Assembly (NCBI RefSeq): GCF_902506295.1
Contig: NZ_LR733312.1
Span: 62,001-126,000 of the forward strand
Origin: Luteimonas sp. 9C
GTDB lineage: Bacteria; Pseudomonadota; Gammaproteobacteria; Xanthomonadales; Xanthomonadaceae
DNA: 64,000 bases
Reading direction: 5' to 3'
The notes under the pieces are model-generated. The model was not told the DNA's origin. It saw nothing but the letters and a program-made list of their open reading frames with translations, and made no database searches. Every line of letters begins with the position of its first letter. Position 1 is the first letter of the stretch. A program made the position numbers and the translations under genes. Below, piece by piece: positions 7,564 to 16,431 of the stretch.

Positions 7564-9095
7564 GGCGACGGCTCCCGGATCTGCGGTGCGGTCTCGCGCA
7601 GGGTCTGGATGTAGGTGTCCACGTCCAGCAACTGCGCGGCGGTGGCATCGGTGTAACGCAGCACCGGGGACGCGAACACGGTCATCGCCACGCCATAACC
7701 CAGCAGCAGCACGGTGGCGCCGATTTCCGAGCGCCGCAACGCCGGCGCCTGTGCAGCCGCACCGGACGGCGCGGGGTCGATGCGCCAGAACAGGCGCGTG
7801 CCGCTGCGCGACAGGCCGATGATCGTCATCAGGCTGCTGCCCAGGATGACCGCCCAGATCCAGGCGGTCTGCGATTCTGGCACCGAATTGAGCAGCTGCA
7901 GCTTGCCGATGAAGCCCGACAGCGGCGGCAGTCCGGCGATCGACACCGCGGCGACCAGGAACAGCGCCGCCGGCAGCGTCTTGTTGGGCATCGCGGCGAT
8001 CGGCATCAGATAGTCGCCGTTGTTGCCACGATGACGCTGGATGATGTCGGCCAGCAGGAACAGCGCCGCGCTGACGAACACGCTGTGGGCGAGGTAGTAG
8101 AGGCCCGCCGAGATCGCACCGGCATTGGCCAGCGAGAACGCCACGAACAGCGTGCCCGCCGACAGCAGCACCAGGTAGGCCACGCCGATGCGCAGGCGCG
8201 GCGCGCCGATCACGCCCAGCGCGGCGAGCACGATCGTCACCGCGCCGGTGGGCAGCAGCCAGTCCCAGGCGAAGTTCGCCATCGGGCCGGCGGTGTCGCC
8301 GAACATCAGCGTGTACACGCGCAGGATCGCGTACAGCCCGACCTTGGTCATCACCGCGAACAGCGCGGCCACCGCCGCCGGGGCACGCGCATAGGCCTCG
8401 GGCAACCACAGGTACAGCGGCAGCAGCGCGGCCTTGGCGCAGAACACCAGCAACAGCAGGCCGGCGCCGGCGTGGATCAGCATCGTCCGCTCGGGCGGCG
8501 CGACCGCGATGCGCGCCGCCATCTCGGTCATGTTCAGCGTGCCGAGCATGCCGTAGAGCAGACCGAGCGCCATCAGGAATGCGACGGACGCGGCGATGTT
8601 GAACACCACGTAATGCATGCCGGCCTTGATGCGCGCGCCGCGCGCGCCGCTCAGCAGCAGACCGTAGGACGCGATCAGCATCACCTCGAAGAACACGAAG
8701 AGGTTGAACAGGTCGCCGGTCAGGAACGCACCGTTGAGACCGGCCAGCTGCATCTGGAAGAGGGCGTGGAAATGCAGCGCACGCTTGTCCCAGCCTGCGC
8801 AGGCATAGAGCAGGCAGGGGATCGCGAGCAGCGTCGTGGTCAGCACCATCAGCGCCGACAGCCGGTCGACCATCAGCGTGATGCCGAGCTTCGCCGGCCA
8901 GTCGCCGAGCAGATAGACCAGCATGTCCTCGCGCTGCACCTGCATGAAGAGCATCAGGCTGACGACGAGCAGGGCGGCCATGCCGATCCAGGCCCAGAAG
9001 CGCTGGATCGAGATGCGATGGCGGCGCTCGAGCAACAGCAGCACGGCGCCGGTCACCAGTGGCACCAGGACCGGCAGAACGGGCAGGTGGTTCAT
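7560..9095 (-). CDS. mrpD: Mrp/Pha cation:H+ antiporter subunit D
   Basis: 511-aa polytopic membrane protein related to NuoM/NuoN of complex I; with MrpA it forms the proton-pumping core of the complex. Typical features include the block NLFVFFEVMLIASYGLL with the key glutamate of TM5 and the lysine-containing AKAALLPLYLWLPEAYARAP of TM7. Overlaps mrpC and mrpE by 4 bp each. The hydrophilic tail of ~25 residues is longer than the minimal family core. No frameshift. Confidence 0.95.
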   Translation of the reverse strand: MNHLPVLPVLVPLVTGAVLLLLERRHRISIQRFWAWIGMAALLVVSLMLFMQVQREDMLVYLLGDWPAKLGITLMVDRLSALMVLTTTLLAIPCLLYACAGWDKRALHFHALFQMQLAGLNGAFLTGDLFNLFVFFEVMLIASYGLLLSGARGARIKAGMHYVVFNIAASVAFLMALGLLYGMLGTLNMTEMAARIAVAPPERTMLIHAGAGLLLLVFCAKAALLPLYLWLPEAYARAPAAVAALFAVMTKVGLYAILRVYTLMFGDTAGPMANFAWDWLLPTGAVTIVLAALGVIGAPRLRIGVAYLVLLSAGTLFVAFSLANAGAISAGLYYLAHSVFVSAALFLLADIIQRHRGNNGDYLMPIAAMPNKTLPAALFLVAAVSIAGLPPLSGFIGKLQLLNSVPESQTAWIWAVILGSSLMTIIGLSRSGTRLFWRIDPAPSGAAAQAPALRRSEIGATVLLLGYGVAMTVFASPVLRYTDATAAQLLDVDTYIQTLRETAPQIREPSP

Positions 9096-9460
9096 CGGCC
9101 ACCTCCACTGCGGCGCTCGTCATCGGGCTCTTCGCCGTCGACGTGGTCGGTGTGCAGGTCGGCGTGCTCACGCATCGCGATCACCACGGTGACCGCGGTC
9201 ATCGCGAACGCGATGACGATGGCGGTCAGCACCAGCGCCTGCGGCAGGGGGTCGGAGTACTGGGCCAGGGTCTCCGCCACGCCGTCGCGCAGCACCGGCG
9301 GCTTGCCGACGACCGGGCGGCCGGCGGAGAAGATCAGCAGGTTCGTGGCATACGACAGCAGGGTGAGTCCGAGGATCACATCGAAGGTGCGCGCGCGCAG
9401 CAGCAGATAGATGCCGGAAGCGGCGAGCACGCCGATGGCGGAGGCGATTGCGAATTCCAT
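9092..9460 (-). CDS. mrpC: Mrp/Pha cation:H+ antiporter subunit C
   Basis: 122 aa, NuoK-like, three helices. The segment TFDVILGLTLLSYATNLLIFSAG and later DPLPQALVLTAIVIAFAM are the family signatures. The last ~25 residues are charged (many D, E, R, H). The start codon overlaps the mrpA stop by one base (TGATG) and the stop overlaps mrpD by 4 bp. Confidence 0.95.
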   Translation of the reverse strand: MEFAIASAIGVLAASGIYLLLRARTFDVILGLTLLSYATNLLIFSAGRPVVGKPPVLRDGVAETLAQYSDPLPQALVLTAIVIAFAMTAVTVVIAMREHADLHTDHVDGEEPDDERRSGGGR

Positions 9461-12237
9461 CAGGGCGTCTCCTCCTGGGCCTGGCGGTGCTTGACGGTGC
9501 CCATCGTGGAGAGCATCAGCAGGGTGCCGGCGAAGACCACCACGTAGACACCGCTATCAAATACGAGCGCGCTGGCCAGCGGCAGCAGACCGATCACCGG
9601 CAGCTCCAGGTCGACGTGGCCGCTGGTCATGAACGGCACGCCGAACCACCAGGAGCCCACACCGCCGAGCACGGCCAGCAGCAGACCGATCGCGATGCCG
9701 CGGATGTAGTCGAAGCCGAAGGTCGCTTCCACCGCGCGTGCGCCCTGCAGCACGTACTTCATGAGCACCGGCACGGCGAACACCAGCCCGGCGATGAAGC
9801 CACCACCCGGCGCGTTGTGGCCGCGCAGGAACAGATAGATCGACACCGTCAGCGCCAGCGGGAACAGCAGCTGGGTCAGGTCCGCGGCGATGGGCAGCTG
9901 CACCGGCGGACCGGGCATGATCTCGTCGGGTTTCAGGCGCGCCCAGCGGAGAAGGGCGTGGACCACCAGCGCCGCGATGCCGAACACCGCGATCTCGCCG
10001 AAGGTGTCGAACCCGCGGAAGTCGACCAGGATCACGTTGACGACGTTGCGGCCGTAGGCTTCGGGCAACGAGCGCAGCAGCAGTTCGCTGGAGATGCTGT
10101 CGGCCGGCGACATCATCATCGCGTAGGCCAGCACCGCCAGGCCGCCGCCGGCGACGACCGAGATCCCGACATCCCGCAGCTTGCGCAGCGGACGTCGCGA
10201 GACCTTGGACTGCTTGGGCAGGTAGTTGAGCGCCATCATCATCAGCGCGATCGTCACCATCTCGACCAGCAGCTGGGTCAGTGCGAGATCGGGCGCCGAC
10301 AGGTAGACGAACACCAGGCTCACCGCCAGGCCGACCGCGCCGATGACGATCAGGGCCGTCAGGCGCTTGCCGTGCACGAGCACGGTGCCGATCGTGGCGG
10401 CGACCAGCAGGCCCCACAGGATCCAGCCGATCACCGGCAGGGGCTGCGGCGTGCCGAGTCCGGCCAGCAGCGGCAGCGTCCGCCCCAGCATCGGCACGCC
10501 GACCAGCAGCAGACCCACGCAGATCATCAGGAACAGGCTGCGCTGCAGACTGCCGTTGGCGACCCGCTCGGTGAACCGGCGCGCCAGCGCGAACAGCGCC
10601 TCGACGTTGACGTGGAACGCGTTGCGGCCGATCGAGCGGGTGACCACCGCATGGAAATCCAGCAGCCGGCGCAGGCCGAAGTACAGCGCCACGCCCAGCA
10701 CCAGGCTGGCGATGCTCATCATCAGCGGCAGGTTGAAGCCGTGCCAGACCGACAGGCTGAACGCCGGCGCGGCGTCGCCGAGCGTGCCGCGCACCATGGT
10801 GTGCAGCAGCGGACCGACCGTCAGCGCGGGGATCATGCCGACGATCACGCACAGGATCGCCAGCACGCCGACCGGAATGCGCATCCAGCGCGGCGGCTCG
10901 TGCGGCACTACGTCCAGCGCGCGCGGGCCCTTGCCGAAGAAGGTGTCGTGCACGAAGCGCAGGCTGTAGGCGATGCCGAAGATGCCGGCCAGCAGCGCCG
11001 CGATGCTCAGGACCAGCCGCATCGTGCCGTGCCCGCCGATCTCCAGTGCCTCTGCGAAGAACATCTCCTTCGACAGGAATCCGTTGAGCAGCGGAATGCC
11101 GGCCATCGCCAGCGACGCGACGATCGCCAGCGCGCTGGTCATCGGCATGCAGCGTCTGAGATTGCCGAGCCGGCGCATGTCGCGCGTGCCGCATTCGTGG
11201 TCGATGATGCCCGCGGCCATGAACAGCGAGGCCTTGAACGTCGCGTGGTTGAGGATGTGGAACAGGCCCGCGACCACCGCCATCTCGGTGGAGATCCCGA
11301 ACAGCAGGGTGATCAGGCCGAGATGGGAGATCGTCGAATAGGCGAGCAGGCCCTTGAGGTCGTGCTGGAAGATCGCGAACCAGGCGCCGACCAGCAGCGT
11401 CGTCGCGCCGACGCTCGTCACGACGTAGAAGAACAGGTCCGTGCCCGCGAGCGCCGGGTGCAGGCGGGCGAGCAGGAACACGCCGGCCTTGACCATCGTC
11501 GCCGAGTGCAGATATGCCGAGACCGGCGTCGGCGCGGCCATCGCATGCGGCAGCCAGAAGTGGAACGGGAACTGCGCGCTCTTGGTGAAGATGCCCAGCA
11601 GCACCAGCGCCAGCGCCCACGGGTACAGATGGCTGCCGCGGATCAGGTCACCGGAGGCCAGCACGACGTCGAGGTCGTAACTGCCGACGATGCGGCCGAT
11701 CAGCAGCACGCCGCCGAGCAGCGCCAGGCCGCCCAGCCCGGTGATCGTCAGCGCCATGCGCGCGCCCTGGCGGGCATCCTGGCGGTGCGACCAGAAGCCA
11801 ATCAGCAGGAACGAACTGATCGACGTCAGTTCCCAGAACACCGCGAGCAGCAGCAGATTGCCGGCGATGACCATGCCGAGCATCGCGCCCATGAAGAGCA
11901 GCAGATAGGTGAAGAACCGACGCGGGCTGTCCTTGGCCGACAGGTAGTAGTGGCCATACAGGACCACCAGTCCACCGATGCCCAGCACCAGCAACGCGAA
12001 CGTCCAGGCCAAGCCGTCCAGGCGCAGGCTGAAGTCCAGCCCGGCCTCGGGAATCCATGCGTACTGGGTCTTGAGGATGGTGCCGTCGAAGACATCGCCG
12101 GCGAGCAGGGCGAGTACACCCAGTCCCAGCAGCGGCGCGAGTCCGGCCAGCGATGCAATGGTCCGGCGTGACGCACTCGCCGACAGCGCGACGACAAGCG
12201 CCAGCACGAAGGGCAGGGCCAAGAGAAGTTCGAGCAT
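9460..12237 (-). CDS. mrpA: Mrp/Pha antiporter subunit A fused to subunit B
   Basis: 925-aa inner-membrane protein, first gene of the operon. The NuoL-like MrpA part carries AVFWELTSISSFLLIGFW and AQFPFHFWLPHAMAAPTPVSAYLHSATMVKAG-type blocks (helices around TM5-TM8). After ~780 residues the MnhB module follows (QLLFPLALTVSIYLFLRGHN, then PGGGFIAGLV). This fused AB form is typical of six-gene PhaA-type (group 2) operons. The ATG at 12237 has AAGGAG about 5 nt upstream and a family-typical hydrophobic N-terminus; the open frame extends further only by GC bias. The promoter should lie in the 113-bp divergent spacer shared with the SDR-like gene. Confidence 0.95.
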   Translation of the reverse strand: MLELLLALPFVLALVVALSASASRRTIASLAGLAPLLGLGVLALLAGDVFDGTILKTQYAWIPEAGLDFSLRLDGLAWTFALLVLGIGGLVVLYGHYYLSAKDSPRRFFTYLLLFMGAMLGMVIAGNLLLLAVFWELTSISSFLLIGFWSHRQDARQGARMALTITGLGGLALLGGVLLIGRIVGSYDLDVVLASGDLIRGSHLYPWALALVLLGIFTKSAQFPFHFWLPHAMAAPTPVSAYLHSATMVKAGVFLLARLHPALAGTDLFFYVVTSVGATTLLVGAWFAIFQHDLKGLLAYSTISHLGLITLLFGISTEMAVVAGLFHILNHATFKASLFMAAGIIDHECGTRDMRRLGNLRRCMPMTSALAIVASLAMAGIPLLNGFLSKEMFFAEALEIGGHGTMRLVLSIAALLAGIFGIAYSLRFVHDTFFGKGPRALDVVPHEPPRWMRIPVGVLAILCVIVGMIPALTVGPLLHTMVRGTLGDAAPAFSLSVWHGFNLPLMMSIASLVLGVALYFGLRRLLDFHAVVTRSIGRNAFHVNVEALFALARRFTERVANGSLQRSLFLMICVGLLLVGVPMLGRTLPLLAGLGTPQPLPVIGWILWGLLVAATIGTVLVHGKRLTALIVIGAVGLAVSLVFVYLSAPDLALTQLLVEMVTIALMMMALNYLPKQSKVSRRPLRKLRDVGISVVAGGGLAVLAYAMMMSPADSISSELLLRSLPEAYGRNVVNVILVDFRGFDTFGEIAVFGIAALVVHALLRWARLKPDEIMPGPPVQLPIAADLTQLLFPLALTVSIYLFLRGHNAPGGGFIAGLVFAVPVLMKYVLQGARAVEATFGFDYIRGIAIGLLLAVLGGVGSWWFGVPFMTSGHVDLELPVIGLLPLASALVFDSGVYVVVFAGTLLMLSTMGTVKHRQAQEETP

Positions 12238-12350
12238 CGGGCTCCTTGTGGAGGCAGGTCGGCCAGTCGGCCGGCGGGTCACGCAAGGGCCGGGCAGTCT
12301 AACCGAAGGCCGTCGACGGCGCGTGGTCGCGGCCCGATATGCTATGTCCC

Positions 12351-13247
12351 ATGACGTCGAATCCTGCCACTCCGCCCGGCCCCGCGCGCCACGCGCTGGT
12401 CTTCGGTGCCAGCGGCGCCATCGGTGCGGCGCTGGTGGCCCGGCTGCTCGACGCGGGCTGGTCGGTCGACGCGGTCTCGCGCGCACCGCGCGCCGATGCG
12501 GCGCGATTGCGCTGGCATGCAGGGGCCTTCGACGCGATGCCCGCCTCGCTGCCGGACCGGGCCGATGCGATCTTCAGCTGCGGGCCGCTGGACCGGTTCT
12601 CGCTGTGGTACGCCGGGGCCGCGATCGACTGTCCGCGCATCGTCGCCTTCGGTTCCACCAGCGATGCGACCAAGCAGGCGGCCCGCGATCCGGGCGAACG
12701 CGAGCTGGCGATGCGCCTGCGCGCTTCGGGCGAGCGCGTATTCGCGGCCGCCAACGCGCGCGGGGCGACCGCGACGCTGCTCCGGCCCACGCTGGTCTAC
12801 GGCAGCGGACGCGACCGCAATCTGAGCTTGATCGTCGCGCTGGCCCGTCGCAGCGGCGTGTTCGTGCTGCCCAGGGATGCGCGCGGTCTGCGCCAGCCGG
12901 TGCATGTCGACGATCTCGCCGCCGCGGCCGAGGCGGCGTTCGATGCGCCCGGCGCGCAGGGCCAGGCCTTCGCGTTGCCGGGTGGGGACACCATCGACTA
13001 CCGGACGATGGTGGCGCGTACGCTGGCCTGCCTGCATCCCGCGCCGCGACTGCTGGCGGTGCCGGGCGTGCTGTTCGACGCAGCGCTGTGGACGGCGCAC
13101 CGTGCCGGCCGGCTGCAGGGTCTGCCGCCGGGCGCGGTGGCGCGCATGCGCGAGGATCTGGTGTTCGACGCCGCGCCGGCGCGCGAGGCGTTCGGCTACG
13201 CGCCGCGGGCATTCCGCCCCGAGCCCGCGATGTTCGCCGTCGACTGA
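12351..13247 (+). CDS. NAD(P)-binding Rossmann (atypical extended SDR) protein
   Basis: 298 aa. The N-terminal HALVFGASGAIGAALVARL carries the GxxGxxG nucleotide-binding loop (residues ~13-20), and RPTLVYGSGRDRN plus QPVHVDDLAAA are blocks found in NAD-dependent epimerase/dehydratase-type proteins. The catalytic YxxxK motif expected after the GSTSDATKQA strand is absent, so it is an atypical member and may be a binding or regulatory protein rather than an active epimerase. The ATG at 12351 is 7 nt after a TATGCT (-10-like) hexamer at 12338-12343, which suggests a leaderless transcript. Substrate unknown. Confidence 0.82.
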   Translation: MTSNPATPPGPARHALVFGASGAIGAALVARLLDAGWSVDAVSRAPRADAARLRWHAGAFDAMPASLPDRADAIFSCGPLDRFSLWYAGAAIDCPRIVAFGSTSDATKQAARDPGERELAMRLRASGERVFAAANARGATATLLRPTLVYGSGRDRNLSLIVALARRSGVFVLPRDARGLRQPVHVDDLAAAAEAAFDAPGAQGQAFALPGGDTIDYRTMVARTLACLHPAPRLLAVPGVLFDAALWTAHRAGRLQGLPPGAVARMREDLVFDAAPAREAFGYAPRAFRPEPAMFAVD

Positions 13248-13272
13248 TCCGTGCGTTCGCGCGCGGACCGGA

Positions 13273-14196
13273 TCACGGCCCGGCCATCGGCTTCTCGACC
13301 AGTCTGCGTGCCTTCTGCAGCGCGCGCAGCGCGATCACCAGCACACCGCCGAGCACCATCGCGCCACCGATCCACAGCCGCGGTCCCGGCCGGTCGCCCC
13401 AGAACGCGACCCCCAGGCCGATCGCCAGAACCGGCACCAGCAGCAGCCACGGCGTGACCATCGCGACCGGATACCGTTGCATCAGCACGTAGTACAGGCC
13501 GTGGCCCAGCAGCGACGACACGAACGCCGCGTAGACCGCGCCGCCCCAGCCCGCCCAGCCGGCAGTGCCCAGTTGCGCGAGCCCATCCGGTTCGACCAGC
13601 AGACTGATGCCCAGCAGCGGCAGCACGCTGACGACCGCGGTCCAGCCCTGCATGTTCCACATGTCGACATTGCGCAGCGGCTTCATCAGCACGGTGCCGA
13701 TCGCCAGCATCGCGGCCGAGGCGAGCATCGTCAGCAGCGCGGCGGGGTTGGCCAGCACCACCGGATCGAAGCCCAGCACCAGCACGCCGCAGAAGCTCAC
13801 GCCGATCGCCAGGCCCGTGCGCCAGGCGAAACGCTCGCCCAGCACCGCCCAGGCCAGCAGGGCGGTCATCGGGATGTAGCTCTGCATGACGATCGCCGGT
13901 GACGACAGGTCGGTCGAGAGCCGCAGCGCGAGAAAACTCAGGCCGAAGTGCAGCACGCCGATGCACAGGCACACCGCGATCAGGCGTGGCCACTGGCCGG
14001 GGCCGGGCGGCCGCAACAGCCACACCAAGGGCAGCGCCAGCATCGCGAAGCGCACGGCGGTGAACAGGAATGGCGGAATCTCGCGCAGCGCGTTGGCGGA
14101 GACGAGAAAGTTCAACGCCCACGCAATGCAGACGACGAGCACGAGAACGAGATCGCGGGGCGACACGGCGGACACCGGGTGCGGGCGCGCAAGCAT
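13273..14196 (-). CDS. EamA/DMT family transporter
   Basis: 307 aa with ten hydrophobic segments in two homologous halves (EamA repeats, roughly residues 14-145 and 158-293), ending in a basic tail KARRLVEKP. Drug/metabolite transporter superfamily members of this kind export amino acids or other small metabolites across the inner membrane. WNFLV-type signature appears as AWALNFLVSANALREIPP near the N-terminus. It is convergent with the SDR-like gene (25 bp gap). The start at 14196 is the first in-frame start upstream of helix 1. Substrate not predictable. Confidence 0.9.
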   Translation of the reverse strand: MLARPHPVSAVSPRDLVLVLVVCIAWALNFLVSANALREIPPFLFTAVRFAMLALPLVWLLRPPGPGQWPRLIAVCLCIGVLHFGLSFLALRLSTDLSSPAIVMQSYIPMTALLAWAVLGERFAWRTGLAIGVSFCGVLVLGFDPVVLANPAALLTMLASAAMLAIGTVLMKPLRNVDMWNMQGWTAVVSVLPLLGISLLVEPDGLAQLGTAGWAGWGGAVYAAFVSSLLGHGLYYVLMQRYPVAMVTPWLLLVPVLAIGLGVAFWGDRPGPRLWIGGAMVLGGVLVIALRALQKARRLVEKPMAGP

Positions 14197-14244
14197 CGCA
14201 CGTCGACCGCACGCGCTGCGGGTGCGCCTGCCGGCGCGCCCCGG

Positions 14245-14733
14245 TCAGTAGCGCCAGCCGAGCCTGCGGTAGAGCTTGGCCAGCACCCAGGCCGGACCGA
14301 TCAGCAGATAGGTCAGGTCGGTCAGGAAGCTCGGTTTCTGGCCTTCGATCTTGTGGCCGACGAACTGCGCGATCCACGCCACGACGAACACCGCGACGGC
14401 CGCGGTCAGCAGGCCGCGCGTGCCCAGTGCCTGGTGCAGCGCCCAGGTCAGGCCCGCCAGCACTGCGAACACCGCGAACATGCCGAAGCCCAGGCGTGGC
14501 GACGCGCGCTGGTAGAACCGCCAGGCCGCGAACATCGCCAGCGCGGCCCAGATGCCGGGCTTGAAGATCGTGCCGCCGGGAATGCACCACAACAACGCGA
14601 TCACGCTCCACAGGATCGCCGGCACGGCGACCACGTGGATCCACTGGTTGGTGTCGTTGCGGTGGTCGGCCGAGTAGCTCGCGAACCAGCGGTCGATCGA
14701 ACGCGACGATGCGTCGTCGTGTATGGCGTCCAT
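14245..14733 (-). CDS. Mpo1-like (DUF962) membrane protein
   Basis: 162 aa with four or so hydrophobic helices. The N-terminal ASYSADHRNDTNQWIHVVAVP is the DUF962/Mpo1 signature, with two histidines (H24 and H33 here) in a motif that in yeast Mpo1 helps bind Fe2+ for alpha-oxidation of 2-hydroxy fatty acids; FVGHKIEGQKPSF gives further His and Lys in the second half. In bacteria the role is not established. Start at 14733 (ATG) gives the family-typical length. It follows purC on the same strand with a 65-bp gap. Confidence 0.88.
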   Translation of the reverse strand: MDAIHDDASSRSIDRWFASYSADHRNDTNQWIHVVAVPAILWSVIALLWCIPGGTIFKPGIWAALAMFAAWRFYQRASPRLGFGMFAVFAVLAGLTWALHQALGTRGLLTAAVAVFVVAWIAQFVGHKIEGQKPSFLTDLTYLLIGPAWVLAKLYRRLGWRY

Positions 14734-14798
14734 CCGCCCTCCCCGGGGTCGAGTCGTGTCGACGTTCGAGAATACCGGCAATCCGGCGCGCGCGGCCT

Positions 14799-15704
14799 TC
14801 AGTCGATCGAGATGTCGGCCAGCTTCTGCAGCGCCTCGGCATAGCGCGCGCGGGTGCGTTCGATGACTTCGGCCGGCAACTTCGGCCCGGGCGCGGTCTT
14901 GTCCCAGTCCGTGGTTTCCAGATAGTCGCGGACGATCTGCTTGTCGTAGCTCGGCGGACTGGTGCCCACCTCGTAGGCATCGGCCGGCCAGTAGCGCGAG
15001 GAGTCCGGGGTCAGCACTTCGTCCATGACGTACAGGCGTCCGTCGGCATCGGTGCCAAACTCGAACTTGGTGTCGGCCAGGATGATCCCGCGCTCGGCCG
15101 CGTAGGTGGCTGCGAACGTGTACAGGCGCAGCGTGGCTTCGCGCACCTGCTCGGCGAGGTCGGCGCCGATGAGGCGGACCATCGTGTCGAAATCGATGTT
15201 CTCGTCGTGGTCGCCGACGGCGGCCTTGGTCGACGGGGTGAAGATCGGCTGGGGCAGGCGCTGCGCCTGGCGCAGGCCGTCGGGCAGGGCGATGCCGCTG
15301 ACGCGGCCGGTGCGCTGGTAGTCCTTCCAGCCGCTGCCGATCAGGTAACCGCGCGCGATCGCTTCCACCGGCACCGGCTTGAGCTTCTTCGTCACCACCG
15401 CGCGCCTGGCGTAGAGCGCCGGGTCGACGCCCTCGGGCAGCACGCTGGCGACATCGATGCCGGTCAGGTGGTTGGGCATCAGCGCGGCGGTCTGCTCGAA
15501 CCAGAAGTTGCTGATCTGGCACAGCATCTCGCCCTTGCCGGGAATCGGATCGGGCAGCACCACGTCGAACGCGCTCAGGCGGTCGGTCGCGACGATCAGC
15601 AGGCGCTCGTCGCCGAGGTCGAACACATCGCGGACCTTGCCGCGGTGACGCAGATGGAGGCCGGGGAGGTTCGCTTCGAGCAGGGTCGTCGACACGGTTG
15701 ACAT
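14799..15704 (-). CDS. purC: Phosphoribosylaminoimidazole-succinocarboxamide synthase (SAICAR synthetase)
   Basis: 301-aa cytoplasmic purine-biosynthesis enzyme that ligates aspartate to CAIR with ATP. Signatures: [13 protein letters not shown] near the start, [19 protein letters not shown] (residues ~41-59), [11 protein letters not shown], and the C-terminal [15 protein letters not shown]. This is the longer PurC form (about 300 aa) found in Xanthomonads, yeast and others, rather than the ~240-aa E. coli form. The ATG at 15704 is chosen by homology; the frame upstream has no good ribosome site. It is divergent from the J-protein gene. Confidence 0.97.
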   Translation of the reverse strand: MSTVSTTLLEANLPGLHLRHRGKVRDVFDLGDERLLIVATDRLSAFDVVLPDPIPGKGEMLCQISNFWFEQTAALMPNHLTGIDVASVLPEGVDPALYARRAVVTKKLKPVPVEAIARGYLIGSGWKDYQRTGRVSGIALPDGLRQAQRLPQPIFTPSTKAAVGDHDENIDFDTMVRLIGADLAEQVREATLRLYTFAATYAAERGIILADTKFEFGTDADGRLYVMDEVLTPDSSRYWPADAYEVGTSPPSYDKQIVRDYLETTDWDKTAPGPKLPAEVIERTRARYAEALQKLADISID

Positions 15705-15791
15705 TCCGGGTGGATCGCGAGCGGCCGGCAAGTGTAGTGCGAACGGCAGCGCGTTGCAGTGAGCCGCAACCGCCGGCATGGGGCGGCGGGC

Positions 15792-15797
15792 TACACT
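15792..15797 (+). promoter_or_regulatory. -10-like hexamer TACACT placed for a leaderless start
   Basis: TACACT ends 7 nt before the ATG at 15805, so transcription would begin at or next to the start codon. No convincing -35 box is seen. Confidence 0.45.
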
Positions 15798-15804
15798 GTC
15801 GGCC

Positions 15805-16146
15805 ATGCAACGCTGGTACGGAAAACTGCTGGGCTTCATCGCCGGATGGCTGCTGCTGCGCCACCCGGCCGGCGGCGTGATCGGCGCCGTGATCGGCCAT
15901 GCCTTCGATGCCGGCTGGCTCGCGCCGCGCCGCTACAAGGACCACCAGGTGTTCGGCCTGGGCCCGGATGCGTCCCGCGAAGAGATCGACCAGGCCTATC
16001 GCAAGCTGATTTCGCAGTACCACCCGGACCGCGTCGCCGGCGCCGCGCCGGAACTGCGTGCCCAGGCCGAGGCCCGCGCCGCCGAGCTCAATGCCGCCTA
16101 CGACCGGCTGCGGCGTGGCCGGGACGGACGCAAGACCCGCCGCTGA
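15805..16146 (+). CDS. Short membrane-anchored J-domain protein (DjlA-like, no TerB domain)
   Basis: 113 aa. Residues ~8-33 form a hydrophobic, glycine-rich membrane segment, and residues ~47-110 are a J-domain with the HPD triad at H73-P74-D75 (in [10 protein letters not shown]), which in this family stimulates DnaK ATPase. E. coli DjlA has the same ends but a TerB-like domain between them; here that middle is missing, giving about 40% of the usual length. The ATG at 15805 directly follows a probable promoter; an in-frame ATG nine codons earlier (15778) would lie upstream of that -10. Probably a membrane-tethered DnaK co-chaperone. Confidence 0.88.
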   Translation: MQRWYGKLLGFIAGWLLLRHPAGGVIGAVIGHAFDAGWLAPRRYKDHQVFGLGPDASREEIDQAYRKLISQYHPDRVAGAAPELRAQAEARAAELNAAYDRLRRGRDGRKTRR

Positions 16147-16371
16147 CGCGCCGCGCGTCGCGGCCGGGCGCGGGTGCGCGCGTCGCGCGATCGAGGAACC
16201 GGCGGAGCGCAACGAACCCCGTCATCAAGATCCTCCGGCGCGCAATTGCGGCTCGCGTAGCGACGCGATGCGTATCGGATGGCCATGCCCGGTGTCTCTC
16301 CTCGAATCACGCACGAAATGCCCGGCATGCGACGACGGCGGTGTCGCTGCGCGCAGACCATCCTGCGAGCA
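16147..16371. other. Intergenic region, no gene seen
   Basis: The 225 bp after the J-protein gene has no open frame with coding character and no repeat I recognise. The terminator of the minus-strand outer-membrane protein gene lies just to its right. Confidence 0.5.
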
Positions 16372-16372
16372 C

Positions 16373-16401
16373 AAAAAAAGAAGCCGGCTTGCGCCGGCTT
16401 C
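16373..16401 (-). terminator. Rho-independent terminator of the outer-membrane protein gene
   Basis: On the minus strand GAAGCCGGC-GCAA-GCCGGCTTC is followed directly by a run of seven T. The stem begins 31 bp after the gene's stop codon. A strong, textbook intrinsic terminator. Confidence 0.95.
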
Positions 16402-16431
16402 TTCATGTCGCAATCGATCAGGCGCGATGGA

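Noticed and set aside
9448-12171. 907-codon plus-strand open frame opposite mrpA
   Set aside because: Antisense of a fully recognised membrane protein; the product is almost entirely H, Q, R, D and A with no folded-domain pattern.
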